A stretch of 22,997 nt of DNA from Bacillota bacterium (GCA_023433505.1 JAEZCO010000068.1:1-22997), one strand, 5' to 3'. Shown: positions 14,930 through 22,611, numbered from the stretch's first letter. Translations and numbers: made by a program. The notes: generated from the sequence alone by a model not told the origin.

Positions 14930-17329
14930 ATGAATTTTAGAAAAATTATTTCTTTTATAATTGTCGTTTCAATGATTGCAGCATTCTTTATACCAGTGAA
15001 TACAGTTTTTGCGAGTGCGTCCGGTGTTTTTATCCGGGTCAATCAGATGGGCTATAAGCCCGCAGCCAGTAAGATCGCCATGGCATTGTCCAGCTCCAGC
15101 CTGAGCGGTAGCTTTTATGTTAAAAACTCGTCCGGAACAACCGTCTATACCGGTACCATAGGCGCCGATAAAGGAAGCTGGGGCGACGCCGGCGGAGCGA
15201 ACTGCTCCCATAATTATGTGCTGGATTTCAGTGCGTTCCAGACTGCCGGAACCGGTTATAAACTATCTGTGGGTTCATATACCTCTCCCTCTTTTGCAAT
15301 AAGCGATACGGTTTACGACAGTCTGGCAAATCTGTCAATGCAATTTTTCAAGGTGCAGCGCTGCGGAAATACCAACCCTTTGTCCCATGGCATATGCCAT
15401 GTATCAGGCACCAGCTCGTCCATCGATGGAAAGCCGGACGGCTCTTCAAGCAGCATTGATGTGACAGGGGGCTGGCATGATGCCGCCGACTATATAAAAT
15501 TTATGAGCACCATCGGATATACAGCGGATGTAATGCTTGCCACATACGTAAATCATCCCGGTGCATTCCCTGATCCGGGCAACGGAGGTGTCGTAGCGGA
15601 AGCGAAGGTGGGCCTCGATTTTATTAAAAAGATGTGGAACAACACAAATCAGGTATTGTATATGGAAGTGGCCGACGGGCTGGACCATGACGTGGAGAAT
15701 GATGACCTTGATTCAAGGAGCAAGTGCTGGCCGGAGAATGATAATACAATTTATGGCTCCTACCGTCCTGTACATCCCTGCCCGTCCGGCACGGGTGCAA
15801 ACATCGCAGGCAAAGCGGCGGCAGCCCTGGCATTGGGATATGTAGTCTATAACGATTCCAGCAAAGGGTGGTATAATTCGACCCTGGCAAGCAGTTATCT
15901 TACTGCGGCCCAGCAGATATACACCTGGGGCAAAAGCAGGCTGGCCGTTGCCGGCGATGCGGATGAATTTTATGTGGATACCGATTATAAGGACGACATG
16001 GCATGGGCTGCGGCTGAACTTTACCGCGCTACAGGCACCTCCTCCTATCTGACGGAAGCAAAAAGCTACTGTGACAGCGCCGGTGAATATTATAACAAAA
16101 GCAACACCACCCTCAACTGGTCCCGCGCCTATGAATGGGCCAATTATGAAATTGCTAAGCTTGATACATCTTACGTGAGTACTGCTGCGGGCCGTATGAA
16201 CAATCATTTGAACCTGAAAAACACCTATGCGAACTCGCAGGTTTGGACCAACGGTACAGCGCCAGGCTGGGGCTCTTTGGAGGCAATGAGCAATGTGGCT
16301 GCTGAAGCGTTGATGTATAAAGAACTGACTGGGAACACTACATATGACGCTTTTGCTCAAAGACAGATGGATTTTGCACTGGGCAGAAATCCCTGGGGCG
16401 TAAGCCTGGTAAATGGGGCGGGGACAACCTGGTTCAAAAATCCCCGTCATCGCGTAACAACTCTCCAGAGGGCTAACGGCAACCCAAATTATCAATTGAA
16501 CGGTTCCTGGAGCGAAGGGTTTGAGACCAGCACGCAATATGCCGAGGACCAGTCGGACCCGCTCCTTGCCGGACAGGAAGATCCCAATGTCGTTCAATTC
16601 AACGACAACAGGATGATCTGGCATGATAACCGCAGAGACTATGCCACAAATGAAGTTACAATCTCCGGGAACATAGCAGGTGTGGCATTGGCGGCATTTA
16701 TGTACTCAGGTACAACGACACCTACGCCAACGCCCACATCTACTTCTACCCCAACCCCAACACCGACTGCAACTCCAACGCCAACTGCAACCCCGACAAC
16801 TACACCCACTCCAACAACAACGGCTACACCCACAGCTACTTCCTATCCGCCTGCCGCGGATGCATATGTACGGGATGGCTCCTATGGGGATACGAATTAT
16901 GGTACGGCAACAACGCTGGAGTTGAAAGGTGACCCTGATGCAGGATACAACAGAAAGGTGTTTATGAAGTATGACCTTAGCGGACGGTCAGGTTCATCGG
17001 TTACATCTGCAGTGCTGAAAATTTACTGCAATACAGCGCCTAGCAGTTCAACCCCTGTTAAGGTATACGGATTGACCAGTGATTCCTGGACAGAATCCGG
17101 AATCACCTGGAACAACCAGCCAAGCAGTACAGGTGCAACTTTGATCGGGACAGTGAATGTGTCAGCGGCGGGTTGGTGCACGATAGATGTAACGAGCTAT
17201 GTAAACAGCCAGATGAGCGGGGACAAGACAGTTACGTTCAAGCTCCAGAATGAAACCGCCAACGCAGTAAATATAAGCTTCAACAGTAATCAAAGTTCGA
17301 GTAACAAGCCTTATCTCAGTGTAAATTAA
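14930..17329 (+). CDS. Secreted GH9 glycoside hydrolase with Thr/Pro linker and DNRLRE/CBM96-like module (GH9-B)
   Basis: A 799-residue exported enzyme with a clear signal peptide (cleavage near TVFA at about residue 28). It has a CelD-type Ig-like domain (about 32-125), a GH9 barrel (about 130-590), a 43-residue Thr/Pro linker (595-637) and a DNRLRE module (about 640-799). Catalytic candidates: Asp184 and Asp187 in GGWHDAADY, His507-Arg508 in NPRHR, and acid Glu575 in YATNE. Like GH9-A it has DAAD in place of DAGD and no dockerin. The two proteins align end to end, so they are tandem duplicates, but their linkers and N-termini differ. GAGGAGGTAAT (14914-14924) is a strong ribosome site. A 222-base gap from GH9-A carries structure but no clear terminator; transcription ends at 17405-17440. 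Confidence 0.94.
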   Translation: MNFRKIISFIIVVSMIAAFFIPVNTVFASASGVFIRVNQMGYKPAASKIAMALSSSSLSGSFYVKNSSGTTVYTGTIGADKGSWGDAGGANCSHNYVLDFSAFQTAGTGYKLSVGSYTSPSFAISDTVYDSLANLSMQFFKVQRCGNTNPLSHGICHVSGTSSSIDGKPDGSSSSIDVTGGWHDAADYIKFMSTIGYTADVMLATYVNHPGAFPDPGNGGVVAEAKVGLDFIKKMWNNTNQVLYMEVADGLDHDVENDDLDSRSKCWPENDNTIYGSYRPVHPCPSGTGANIAGKAAAALALGYVVYNDSSKGWYNSTLASSYLTAAQQIYTWGKSRLAVAGDADEFYVDTDYKDDMAWAAAELYRATGTSSYLTEAKSYCDSAGEYYNKSNTTLNWSRAYEWANYEIAKLDTSYVSTAAGRMNNHLNLKNTYANSQVWTNGTAPGWGSLEAMSNVAAEALMYKELTGNTTYDAFAQRQMDFALGRNPWGVSLVNGAGTTWFKNPRHRVTTLQRANGNPNYQLNGSWSEGFETSTQYAEDQSDPLLAGQEDPNVVQFNDNRMIWHDNRRDYATNEVTISGNIAGVALAAFMYSGTTTPTPTPTSTSTPTPTPTATPTPTATPTTTPTPTTTATPTATSYPPAADAYVRDGSYGDTNYGTATTLELKGDPDAGYNRKVFMKYDLSGRSGSSVTSAVLKIYCNTAPSSSTPVKVYGLTSDSWTESGITWNNQPSSTGATLIGTVNVSAAGWCTIDVTSYVNSQMSGDKTVTFKLQNETANAVNISFNSNQSSSNKPYLSVN
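16712..16840 (+). repeat. Low-complexity Thr/Pro linker-coding tract in GH9-B
   Basis: About 43 codons of irregular ACN/CCN repeats (ACACCTACGCCAACGCCC and similar) encode a Thr-Pro-Thr-Ala-Ser linker between the catalytic and DNRLRE modules. Such linkers are flexible and often O-glycosylated in secreted clostridial enzymes. The DNA repeat can slip during replication, so its length may vary between strains. The equivalent linker in GH9-A is shorter, richer in Pro and not repetitive. Confidence 0.9.
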
Positions 17330-17404
17330 TTCAGGCTTTCTGAGGGTATTTCGGCAATGATCGTGTATAAAGAAGTAAGTTAACGGCTGATAAAGTGTTT
17401 GCCG

Positions 17405-17440
17405 GGGGATATTAAAATCTAATTTTAATATCCCCTTTTT
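17405..17440 (+). terminator. Intrinsic terminator of the glycosidase operon
   Basis: GGGGATATTAAAAT (17405-17418) pairs perfectly with ATTTTAATATCCCC (17422-17435) around loop CTA and is followed by five T residues (17436-17440). It lies 76 bases after the GH9-B stop and is the first strong + strand terminator after the one at 6625, consistent with SBP2 through GH9-B forming one transcription unit. Confidence 0.92.
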
Positions 17441-17448
17441 AAAGTCAG

Positions 17449-17464
17449 ACACAGGGCTTTGTGC
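17449..17464 (+). repeat. Isolated copy of the 5S-terminator 3' arm
   Basis: The 16 bases ACACAGGGCTTTGTGC are identical to 237-252, the 3' arm and flank of the rrn terminator at the left edge. The matching 5' arm is absent here. Upstream bases are only loosely similar. It may be a scar of an rrn-associated rearrangement, or an old terminator that lost half its stem. Confidence 0.55.
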
Positions 17465-17481
17465 CGCAGCAATAAAATAAC

Positions 17482-17518
17482 AAAAAGAACCATTAGGACA
17501 ATGTCTTCCTAATGGTTC
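17482..17518 (-). terminator. Minus-strand intrinsic terminator
   Basis: GAACCATTAGGA (17487-17498) and TCCTAATGGTTC (17507-17518) form a perfect 12-bp stem with an 8-nt loop. Read on the minus strand, the hairpin is followed by TTTTTG then a T/A-rich tail (complement of 17474-17486), a good termination signal. On the plus strand there is no U tract. It lies 58 bases beyond the stop of the minus-strand minigene, convergent with the glycosidase operon terminator. Confidence 0.85.
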
Positions 17519-17576
17519 GATAATCTAAAATTTAAATAAATAATCTTTCTGTGAGCTCCGGACATAAACGAAAAGA

Positions 17577-17639
17577 CTATGGGTTTTTTACCGGTACTTT
17601 AGGTTTCTTTGGCGCTTTTTTCGGATTTTTATCTCCCAT
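17577..17639 (-). CDS. 20-residue Lys/Pro-rich small protein
   Basis: On the minus strand a 20-codon frame begins MGDKNPKKAPKK, continues Lys/Pro/Val-rich and ends KNP-stop. Half the residues are Lys or Pro and there are no hydrophobic stretches, so it would be a soluble, extended, highly basic peptide, perhaps nucleic-acid or ribosome associated (inference). Support for reality: AAAGGAG (complement of 17647-17653) placed 7 bases before the ATG, an own minus-strand terminator at 17482-17518, a plausible promoter with palindrome at 17691-17708, and no longer overlapping gene. I do not recognise a family. Its neighbours on the right are RNA-metabolism genes on the other strand. Confidence 0.6.
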   Translation of the reverse strand: MGDKNPKKAPKKPKVPVKNP

Positions 17640-17690
17640 ATTCAGACTCCTTTCTTTTTAAGTAATAGTAAAATCATGTATTGTTTATCT

Positions 17691-17708
17691 ATTCTACAAT
17701 GAATTGTA
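17691..17708 (-). promoter_or_regulatory. Candidate promoter/operator of the minus-strand minigene
   Basis: Reading the minus strand, a TAGAAT hexamer (complement of 17691-17696) is a good -10, with a weak TTGGAG about 18 bases before it. The perfect palindrome TACAAT-GA-ATTGTA (17695-17708) overlaps that -10 and looks like a dimeric repressor site. The start codon would lie about 50 bases downstream. The regulator is unknown. Confidence 0.35.
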
Positions 17709-17797
17709 ATAATCCTCCAATCATCAGCAAATTCATGGAAAATATATGAATCTGTAATTCCTTAACGATCCTGGTTTGAATTTACAAGTTTTTTTAT

Positions 17798-17825
17798 GCT
17801 TACAACAGGTGCTTTGTGGTACAAT
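17798..17825 (+). promoter_or_regulatory. Extended -10 promoter of the ywbE-cvfB operon
   Basis: TGGTACAAT (17817-17825) is a good extended -10 element (TGn followed by TACAAT). A poor -35 (GCTTAC, 17798-17803) lies 16 bases upstream, as expected when an extended -10 is used. The ywbE start codon follows about 45 bases downstream. The preceding T run (17789-17795) and A/T-rich stretch could aid activity. Confidence 0.55.
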
Positions 17826-17870
17826 ATAAAATACTGTATTTGCTTTAATAAGGCTCAAGGAGAACAAAAG

Positions 17871-18080
17871 ATGGATGGCAGGAACCGTGAGGATATAAAG
17901 CAGGGAACCCATGTGATGATCGTACAAAAACAAGACCAACCTACCGGAAAGCTGACGGGAGGAGTTGTTGAGAGGATTCTGACAAATTCATCATTCCACC
18001 CGCATGGCATAAAGGTTCGTCTTGTCGGCGGCGTAGTAGGCCGGGTAAAACAAATACTAACGGCGGAGGTACAAAAATGA
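17871..18080 (+). CDS. ywbE: YwbE family protein (DUF2196)
   Basis: A 69-residue protein matching the YwbE pattern: MDGRNREDIKQGTHVMIVQK, then a GKLTGGVVERILTNSSFHPHG block and a final KVRLVGGVVGRVKQI. The fold is a small KOW/SH3-like barrel of unknown biochemical role, probably nucleic-acid related (family inference). The open frame extends upstream to 17796, but that part contains the promoter, and AAGGAGA (17857-17863) sets the ATG at 17871. Its stop overlaps the start of cvfB (ATGA, 18077-18080), so the two are translationally coupled, pointing to a joint role in RNA metabolism. Confidence 0.92.
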   Translation: MDGRNREDIKQGTHVMIVQKQDQPTGKLTGGVVERILTNSSFHPHGIKVRLVGGVVGRVKQILTAEVQK

Positions 18081-18916
18081 TAGAATTAGGGAAAATGCAA
18101 AAGCTGGAGGTAATTCGAAAGACGCCGATAGGGGTGTACCTGAATTCAAAAGGGGATAGAAGCAAAGAAGAGATTTTATTGCCGAAAAACCAGGTACCGC
18201 AAGGGATCGAACCAGGTGAAGAAATAGAGGTATTTATATATAAAGATTCTGAGGACAGAATTATATCTACCCTAAAAAAACCGAAACTGACCCTTGGCGA
18301 GCTGGCGGTACTAAACGTGGTAGAAATCACAAGAATCGGCGCCTTTCTGGATTGGGGCCTGGAGAAAGATCTGTTTTTGCCGTTCAGGGAACAGATAGGC
18401 AAGATAAATAAAGGCGGGGCATACCTGGTGGGATTGTATGTTGACAGCAGCAATCGATTATCTGCAACAATGAATATACATAATCTTTTGAGTATTAATT
18501 CACCGTATAAAGAAAATGATAGAATTCGTGGAACTGTCTACGGTGTCAGTAAAGAGTTGGGTGTTTTTGTAGCGGTAGATAACAGGTATCAGGGACTGAT
18601 TCCCGTAAAGGAGTTGTATGGGAATTTCTCTGAAGGTGACAATATAGAAGTGAGAATTAAACGAGTGAGGCAGGACGGACGGCTGGAATTAAGTCTGAGA
18701 GGAGAGGCCTATAATGAGATTGAAGGAGATGCGCAAAAGATCATGGACAGGCTGAAAGCCAGCGGCGGTAGACTGCCTGTCAATGATAACAGTTCTCCCG
18801 AGCTTATAAAAGCAGAGCTGAACATAAGTAAAGCTGCCTTTAAAAGGGCTGTTGGAAGGCTTTTGAAAGAAGGCGCCGTCAAAATTACGGACAGCGGTAT
18901 TCAACTGATGTGGTGA
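18077..18916 (+). CDS. cvfB: CvfB/YitL-type S1 RNA-binding protein
   Basis: A 279-residue cytosolic protein with tandem S1-like OB domains: about 1-65 (IGVYLNSKG, EEILLPKNQVP), about 70-130 (ITRIGAFLDWGLEKDLFLPF) and about 145-213 (GTVYGVSKELGVFVAVDNRYQG). A C-terminal winged helix (about 218-279, LNISKAAFKRAVGRLLKEG) completes the layout. This three-S1 plus winged-helix plan is that of CvfB, an RNA-binding regulator first known from virulence-gene expression in staphylococci. Length is normal. It starts inside the end of ywbE by an ATGA overlap, with GGCGGAGGT just before it. No clear terminator follows in 18917-19024. Confidence 0.93.
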   Translation: MIELGKMQKLEVIRKTPIGVYLNSKGDRSKEEILLPKNQVPQGIEPGEEIEVFIYKDSEDRIISTLKKPKLTLGELAVLNVVEITRIGAFLDWGLEKDLFLPFREQIGKINKGGAYLVGLYVDSSNRLSATMNIHNLLSINSPYKENDRIRGTVYGVSKELGVFVAVDNRYQGLIPVKELYGNFSEGDNIEVRIKRVRQDGRLELSLRGEAYNEIEGDAQKIMDRLKASGGRLPVNDNSSPELIKAELNISKAAFKRAVGRLLKEGAVKITDSGIQLMW

Positions 18917-19024
18917 TGAATCCCATTCTCCTTGTTTATCCTATGCAAATGTGCTAAGCTTTGAAAGCCGGACAAGGGAGTAATTCGTTCAAAAAAGAAT
19001 AAAATAACTAGGGAGGTGTTGAAT

Positions 19025-19195
19025 ATGGGTAAGCCAGGTAAACCGATGGCGAAGAATTCCAATAGCAAATTTACCACGAGAAATAACAAGCAGGATATAT
19101 TCTCCGGAATTGCAAGAGCTTCAAAGGCAAAAACGGAAGCGAATAAGCCGACTGTAAATGCCGGCAAAAACGATGCTGATAAGCCGACTCCATAA
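19025..19195 (+). CDS. 56-residue basic, Lys/Asn-rich hypothetical protein
   Basis: AGGGAGGT (19012-19019) sits 5 bases before an ATG opening a 56-codon frame. The product starts MGKPGKPMAKNSNSKF and ends DADKPTP. It is rich in Lys, Asn, Pro and Ala, lacks hydrophobic segments and is probably disordered, with one possible short helix around QDIFSGIARASKAK. The antisense frame here is an unlikely alternative. It lies between cvfB and the rRNA helicase gene dbpA (67 bases before it) on the same strand, suggesting cotranscription with dbpA. I know no family. The ribosome site and tight fit between neighbours argue that it is real; a function in RNA handling is only a guess from context. Confidence 0.7.
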   Translation: MGKPGKPMAKNSNSKFTTRNNKQDIFSGIARASKAKTEANKPTVNAGKNDADKPTP

Positions 19196-19262
19196 GGAAG
19201 GTATAGCATTTATAAAATAGTTATACTTGCCACAGCATCAAAATAAAGAGAGAGATAACTGA

Positions 19263-20702
19263 ATGGTAGATACAAATTTCAGCGATTATAAATTAAGCGG
19301 CGAGTTGATAAAAGCCGTAAGCCTACTAAACTTTCAAAGTCCTACAAGCGTACAGGAAAAGGTTATACCGGCTATGCTCGGGCAAAAGGATGTCATTGTC
19401 AGGTCTCAAACCGGAAGCGGAAAGACTGCAGCCTTTGCCATTCCTATTTGCGAATTGGTGGAGTGGGATGAGAATAAACCGCAGGCCTTAGTGCTGACGC
19501 CAACGAGAGAGCTTGCCATCCAGGTAAAAGAAGATTTTTTTACTATAGGCAGATTCAAAAGACTCAAGGTTGCCGCAGTTTTCGGAAAGTCTCCCTTTTA
19601 CAATCAGGAAAAGGAACTTAAGCAAAAGACGCATGTAGTTGTCGGTACACCGGGCAGGATCATTGACCATATTGAAAAAAGAACATTGGACCTGACCAAA
19701 ATAAAGTACCTTGTTATCGATGAAGCTGACGAGATGCTTGATATGGGTTTTATCGAGCAAATTGAGACCATTATGGCCAGCCTGCCCGATGAACGCGTGA
19801 CGGCGTTGCTGTCGGCTACGATGCCCGGTGATATAGAAATTTTGTGCCAAAAGTATATGAAAGATCCTATGTTTGTAGATATTGAAGAGCAGCATCCGGC
19901 AATAGACAAGATACGGCAGGAAAGGTATAATGTAGAGCAAAGTGAGAAGATAGGCCTATTGCGAGATATACTCATCGTAGAAAATCCCGACAGCTGTATA
20001 ATATTTTGCAATACAAAGCAAAAGGTTGACGAGGTTTACGACGAGCTTTCCAAACTTAAATATGCTAGTGAGAAAATTCATGGCGGAATGGAACAACGTG
20101 TCCGGTTGAGGGTGATGGACGATTTCAAACAAGGCCATTTCCGGTATCTGATAGCTACGGATGTAGCAGCCAGGGGAATTGATGTAGACAACATCTCACT
20201 TGTTATCAATTATGATATTCCCAGAGATAGGGAAAACTATGTTCACAGAATTGGCAGGACCGGGCGGGCAGGAAAAGAAGGCAGGGCTATTTCTTTTGTA
20301 ACAAAGAGCGACAATAAATTTTTAAATGAGATCCATCAATTTATCGGCAGGCAAATTCCTTTGAAAGAAAGACCCGGGAGAGAAGCCGTAGATAATTCCA
20401 AACAGGATTTTGTTGAAAAAATCAGTACCAGGCCTGAAATTAAAGAATCAAAAGGCGCCCAGTTAAGCAAGGAAATTATGAAACTGCACATCAATGCAGG
20501 TAAGAAAACCAAGATGAGACCGGTGGACATTGTCGGCACGCTTTGCAATATAAAGGGGATGACGGCGGCAGATATAGGGATTATCAATATAGCCGATGTA
20601 TCTACCTTTGTAGAAATTCTTAACGATAAGGGCGAGCTGGTATTTAAGGAATTGCAGAACACTCCTATAAAAGGCAGGCTGCGTAAGGTTAGCAAAGTTT
20701 GA
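19263..20702 (+). CDS. dbpA: DEAD-box RNA helicase of the DbpA/YxiN type
   Basis: A 479-residue ATP-dependent RNA helicase with the complete motif set: Q motif around FQSPTSVQ, Walker A SQTGSGKT (48-55), DEAD (153-156), SAT (184-186) and HRIGRTGR (328-335). After the two RecA-like domains comes a DbpA RNA-binding domain (about 405-479, KKTKMRPVDIVGTLCNIKGM), which in this family recognises hairpin 92 of 23S rRNA during 50S assembly. Length equals that of Bacillus YxiN. The start ATG at 19263 has only a modest site (AGAGAGAT). It is the second gene after the 56-residue protein and stands two genes before an rrn operon, matching its likely rRNA-maturation role. Confidence 0.95.
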   Translation: MVDTNFSDYKLSGELIKAVSLLNFQSPTSVQEKVIPAMLGQKDVIVRSQTGSGKTAAFAIPICELVEWDENKPQALVLTPTRELAIQVKEDFFTIGRFKRLKVAAVFGKSPFYNQEKELKQKTHVVVGTPGRIIDHIEKRTLDLTKIKYLVIDEADEMLDMGFIEQIETIMASLPDERVTALLSATMPGDIEILCQKYMKDPMFVDIEEQHPAIDKIRQERYNVEQSEKIGLLRDILIVENPDSCIIFCNTKQKVDEVYDELSKLKYASEKIHGGMEQRVRLRVMDDFKQGHFRYLIATDVAARGIDVDNISLVINYDIPRDRENYVHRIGRTGRAGKEGRAISFVTKSDNKFLNEIHQFIGRQIPLKERPGREAVDNSKQDFVEKISTRPEIKESKGAQLSKEIMKLHINAGKKTKMRPVDIVGTLCNIKGMTAADIGIINIADVSTFVEILNDKGELVFKELQNTPIKGRLRKVSKV

Positions 20703-20715
20703 GATATAACGGAGC

Positions 20716-20787
20716 GCAAAGAGGTCCTTCACCTCTGCAGGCGGAGGGTACCGAATCGGTTTTCAGGCGGTGAGCATAGCTTCCGCC
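20716..20787 (+). other. GC-rich structured intergenic segment upstream of the FAD gene
   Basis: The 126-base gap between dbpA and the FAD gene contains AGAGGT (20720-20725) with ACCTCT (20731-20736), loop CCTTC. It also contains a larger hairpin, GGCGG (20766-20770) with CCGCC (20783-20787), which encloses AGC (20773-20775) with GCT (20779-20781). Neither is followed by a U run. It could be an RNA leader element or transcript processing site. I do not match it to a known riboswitch. Confidence 0.35.
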
Positions 20788-20828
20788 CGGATGCATAAGA
20801 GAGCAGAATGCAAGGAAAGAAGCTTTGA

Positions 20829-22424
20829 ATGATTAAAATAACCGGATTGAAAATACCCATTTCATATGATATGAAAATGCTGGAGGATATTGCCGCCAAA
20901 AGGCTTGGAATAGAGCATAGTCGTATTGAGCGCGTCAATATTGCAAAACGCATTGTCAATACGGCGAACAAACAGGATATCCATTTCGATATGGCCATTA
21001 TTGTTTGTGTTTCCGGAGACGAGGACCGGATTCTCTCCATGAACAGGGACAAATGCATTTCCAAGGAGACAGAGCTGCATTACAATGTGCCAAAGGGGAG
21101 GAAATTTACAGAAAGGCCCGTCGTTGTTGGCTGTGGCCCTGCGGGATTGTTTGCGGCATTGATCCTTGCACAGGCAGGAGCGAGGCCTGTTTTGCTCGAA
21201 CGGGGAATGGATGTGGATAGCCGGAGGAAAAAAGTACTGGAGTTTTGGCGGTCCGGAATTCTTGATACCCGGAGCAATGTACAGTTTGGAGAAGGCGGGG
21301 CAGGAGCCTTTTCCGATGGAAAGCTGAAAATCGGATTTAGGGATTTCCGGAAAATGAAGGTGCTCAACGAGCTCGTTGAGGCAGGCGCACCGGATGAGAT
21401 CATGTATCTGGGCAAGCCGCATATCGGTACCGACCGTTTGAATAAGACGGTCAAAGCCATCAGGGAAAAAATAATAGGCTTGGGCGGCGAAGTCCGGTTT
21501 AATTCATTCGTCACTGAAATAAAGATTGAAAATGGAAAAGTAACAGGCGTGAGCGTAACAGAAAACGGGAGGCATCAGGAGCTTTCTGCAGACTATGTGG
21601 TGCTGGCTATCGGACACAGTGCGCGGGATACATTTAAAAGTCTCCTCGACAGCGGAGTACAGATTGAACAAAAACCTTTTGCCGTAGGTGTGAGGATCGA
21701 GCATACCCAGGAGATGATCAACAAACTAAAATATGGTGACTTTGCCGGACATCCGGCGCTTGGAGCCGCTGATTACAAAATGGTGGTGCATCTGCAAAAC
21801 GGCAGAAGCGTCTACACTTTCTGCATGTGCCCCGGCGGCACGGTAGTGGCAGCCGCGTCGGAGGAAAACCGCCTTTTAACAAACGGGATGAGCGAATTCG
21901 CCCGGGACGGAAGAAATTCCAACTGCGCCCTTTTGGTATCAGTGGATAAAAAAGATTTAGCCAGTGATTATCCGCTAGCCGGCGTGGAGTTTCAACGGCG
22001 GCTGGAGGAAGCGGCATTTACAGCGGGCGGGGGAGGATATAAAGTGCCGGTGCAGCGGTTGGAGGATTTTCTCAGCAAGCGCAGGTCAACGGGACTGGGG
22101 GAGGTAGTACCGACCTATCTGCCCGGTACTACCTTTTCCGAGGTGGATTCATATTTGCCGGATTATATTGCAGACTCTTTGCGCGAAGGTATTGCTGAAA
22201 TGGGCTTGTGGATGCCTGGCTTTGCATATGCGGACGCAGTGCTGACAGGGGCTGAAACCCGAAGTGCTTCTCCGGTGCGTATTACAAGGGGAGAAAGCAT
22301 GGAGGCTATTGGCATTAAAGGCCTTTATCCCTGTGGAGAAGGTGCGGGATATGCAGGCGGTATCGTTTCTGCCGCGGTAGATGGAATCAGTTGCGCTGAG
22401 CAGCTCCTTGGCAGTCATTTATGA
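20829..22424 (+). CDS. NAD(P)/FAD-dependent oxidoreductase, COG2509 type
   Basis: A 531-residue flavoprotein. An N-terminal domain of about 95 residues (ferredoxin-like, with the KRIVNTANKQDIHFDMAI stretch) precedes a Rossmann dinucleotide site VVGCGPAGLFAAL (98-110), a conserved NVQFGEGGAGAFSDGKL block (about 155-171), and a second FAD-contact motif near the end, YPCGEGAGYAGGI (500-512). This is the architecture of the uncharacterised COG2509 FAD-dependent dehydrogenase family, widespread in clostridia. Substrate and partner are unknown. It may be soluble and cytosolic, as there is no signal peptide or membrane helix. AAGGAAAG precedes the ATG. It is followed by about 190 bases with no clear terminator before the rrn promoters. 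Confidence 0.9.
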   Translation: MIKITGLKIPISYDMKMLEDIAAKRLGIEHSRIERVNIAKRIVNTANKQDIHFDMAIIVCVSGDEDRILSMNRDKCISKETELHYNVPKGRKFTERPVVVGCGPAGLFAALILAQAGARPVLLERGMDVDSRRKKVLEFWRSGILDTRSNVQFGEGGAGAFSDGKLKIGFRDFRKMKVLNELVEAGAPDEIMYLGKPHIGTDRLNKTVKAIREKIIGLGGEVRFNSFVTEIKIENGKVTGVSVTENGRHQELSADYVVLAIGHSARDTFKSLLDSGVQIEQKPFAVGVRIEHTQEMINKLKYGDFAGHPALGAADYKMVVHLQNGRSVYTFCMCPGGTVVAAASEENRLLTNGMSEFARDGRNSNCALLVSVDKKDLASDYPLAGVEFQRRLEEAAFTAGGGGYKVPVQRLEDFLSKRRSTGLGEVVPTYLPGTTFSEVDSYLPDYIADSLREGIAEMGLWMPGFAYADAVLTGAETRSASPVRITRGESMEAIGIKGLYPCGEGAGYAGGIVSAAVDGISCAEQLLGSHL

Positions 22425-22611
22425 AGCGGGAAGAATATAAATAATATCATTGATTTTGCGTTGTAATGGCTTCCTCACTGCTTTTGAGTCATTTCAAGTC
22501 TAATAATGCAACTCAGGTGGATACAAATGTAGCTATAGTCATTATAGTGAAGAATAAGAGACTATTTGGGAGACAATCAAGCGTGGATTGAAAATATCGG
22601 ACATTACACGG

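Noticed and set aside
15713..16624. 303-codon open frame on the minus strand inside GH9-B
   Set aside because: Fully antisense to an unambiguous GH9 domain, no ribosome site, and a product with no recognisable motif. The same holds for long minus frames at 1970-2674, 11250-11957 and 13037-13708.
16712..16840. Thr/Pro tract as a CRISPR-like or regulatory repeat
   Set aside because: It is in frame within GH9-B, codes for a standard interdomain linker and has no unique spacers.
17796..17870. Upstream extension of YwbE
   Set aside because: It contains the extended -10 promoter and departs from the conserved YwbE length; AAGGAGA marks 17871.
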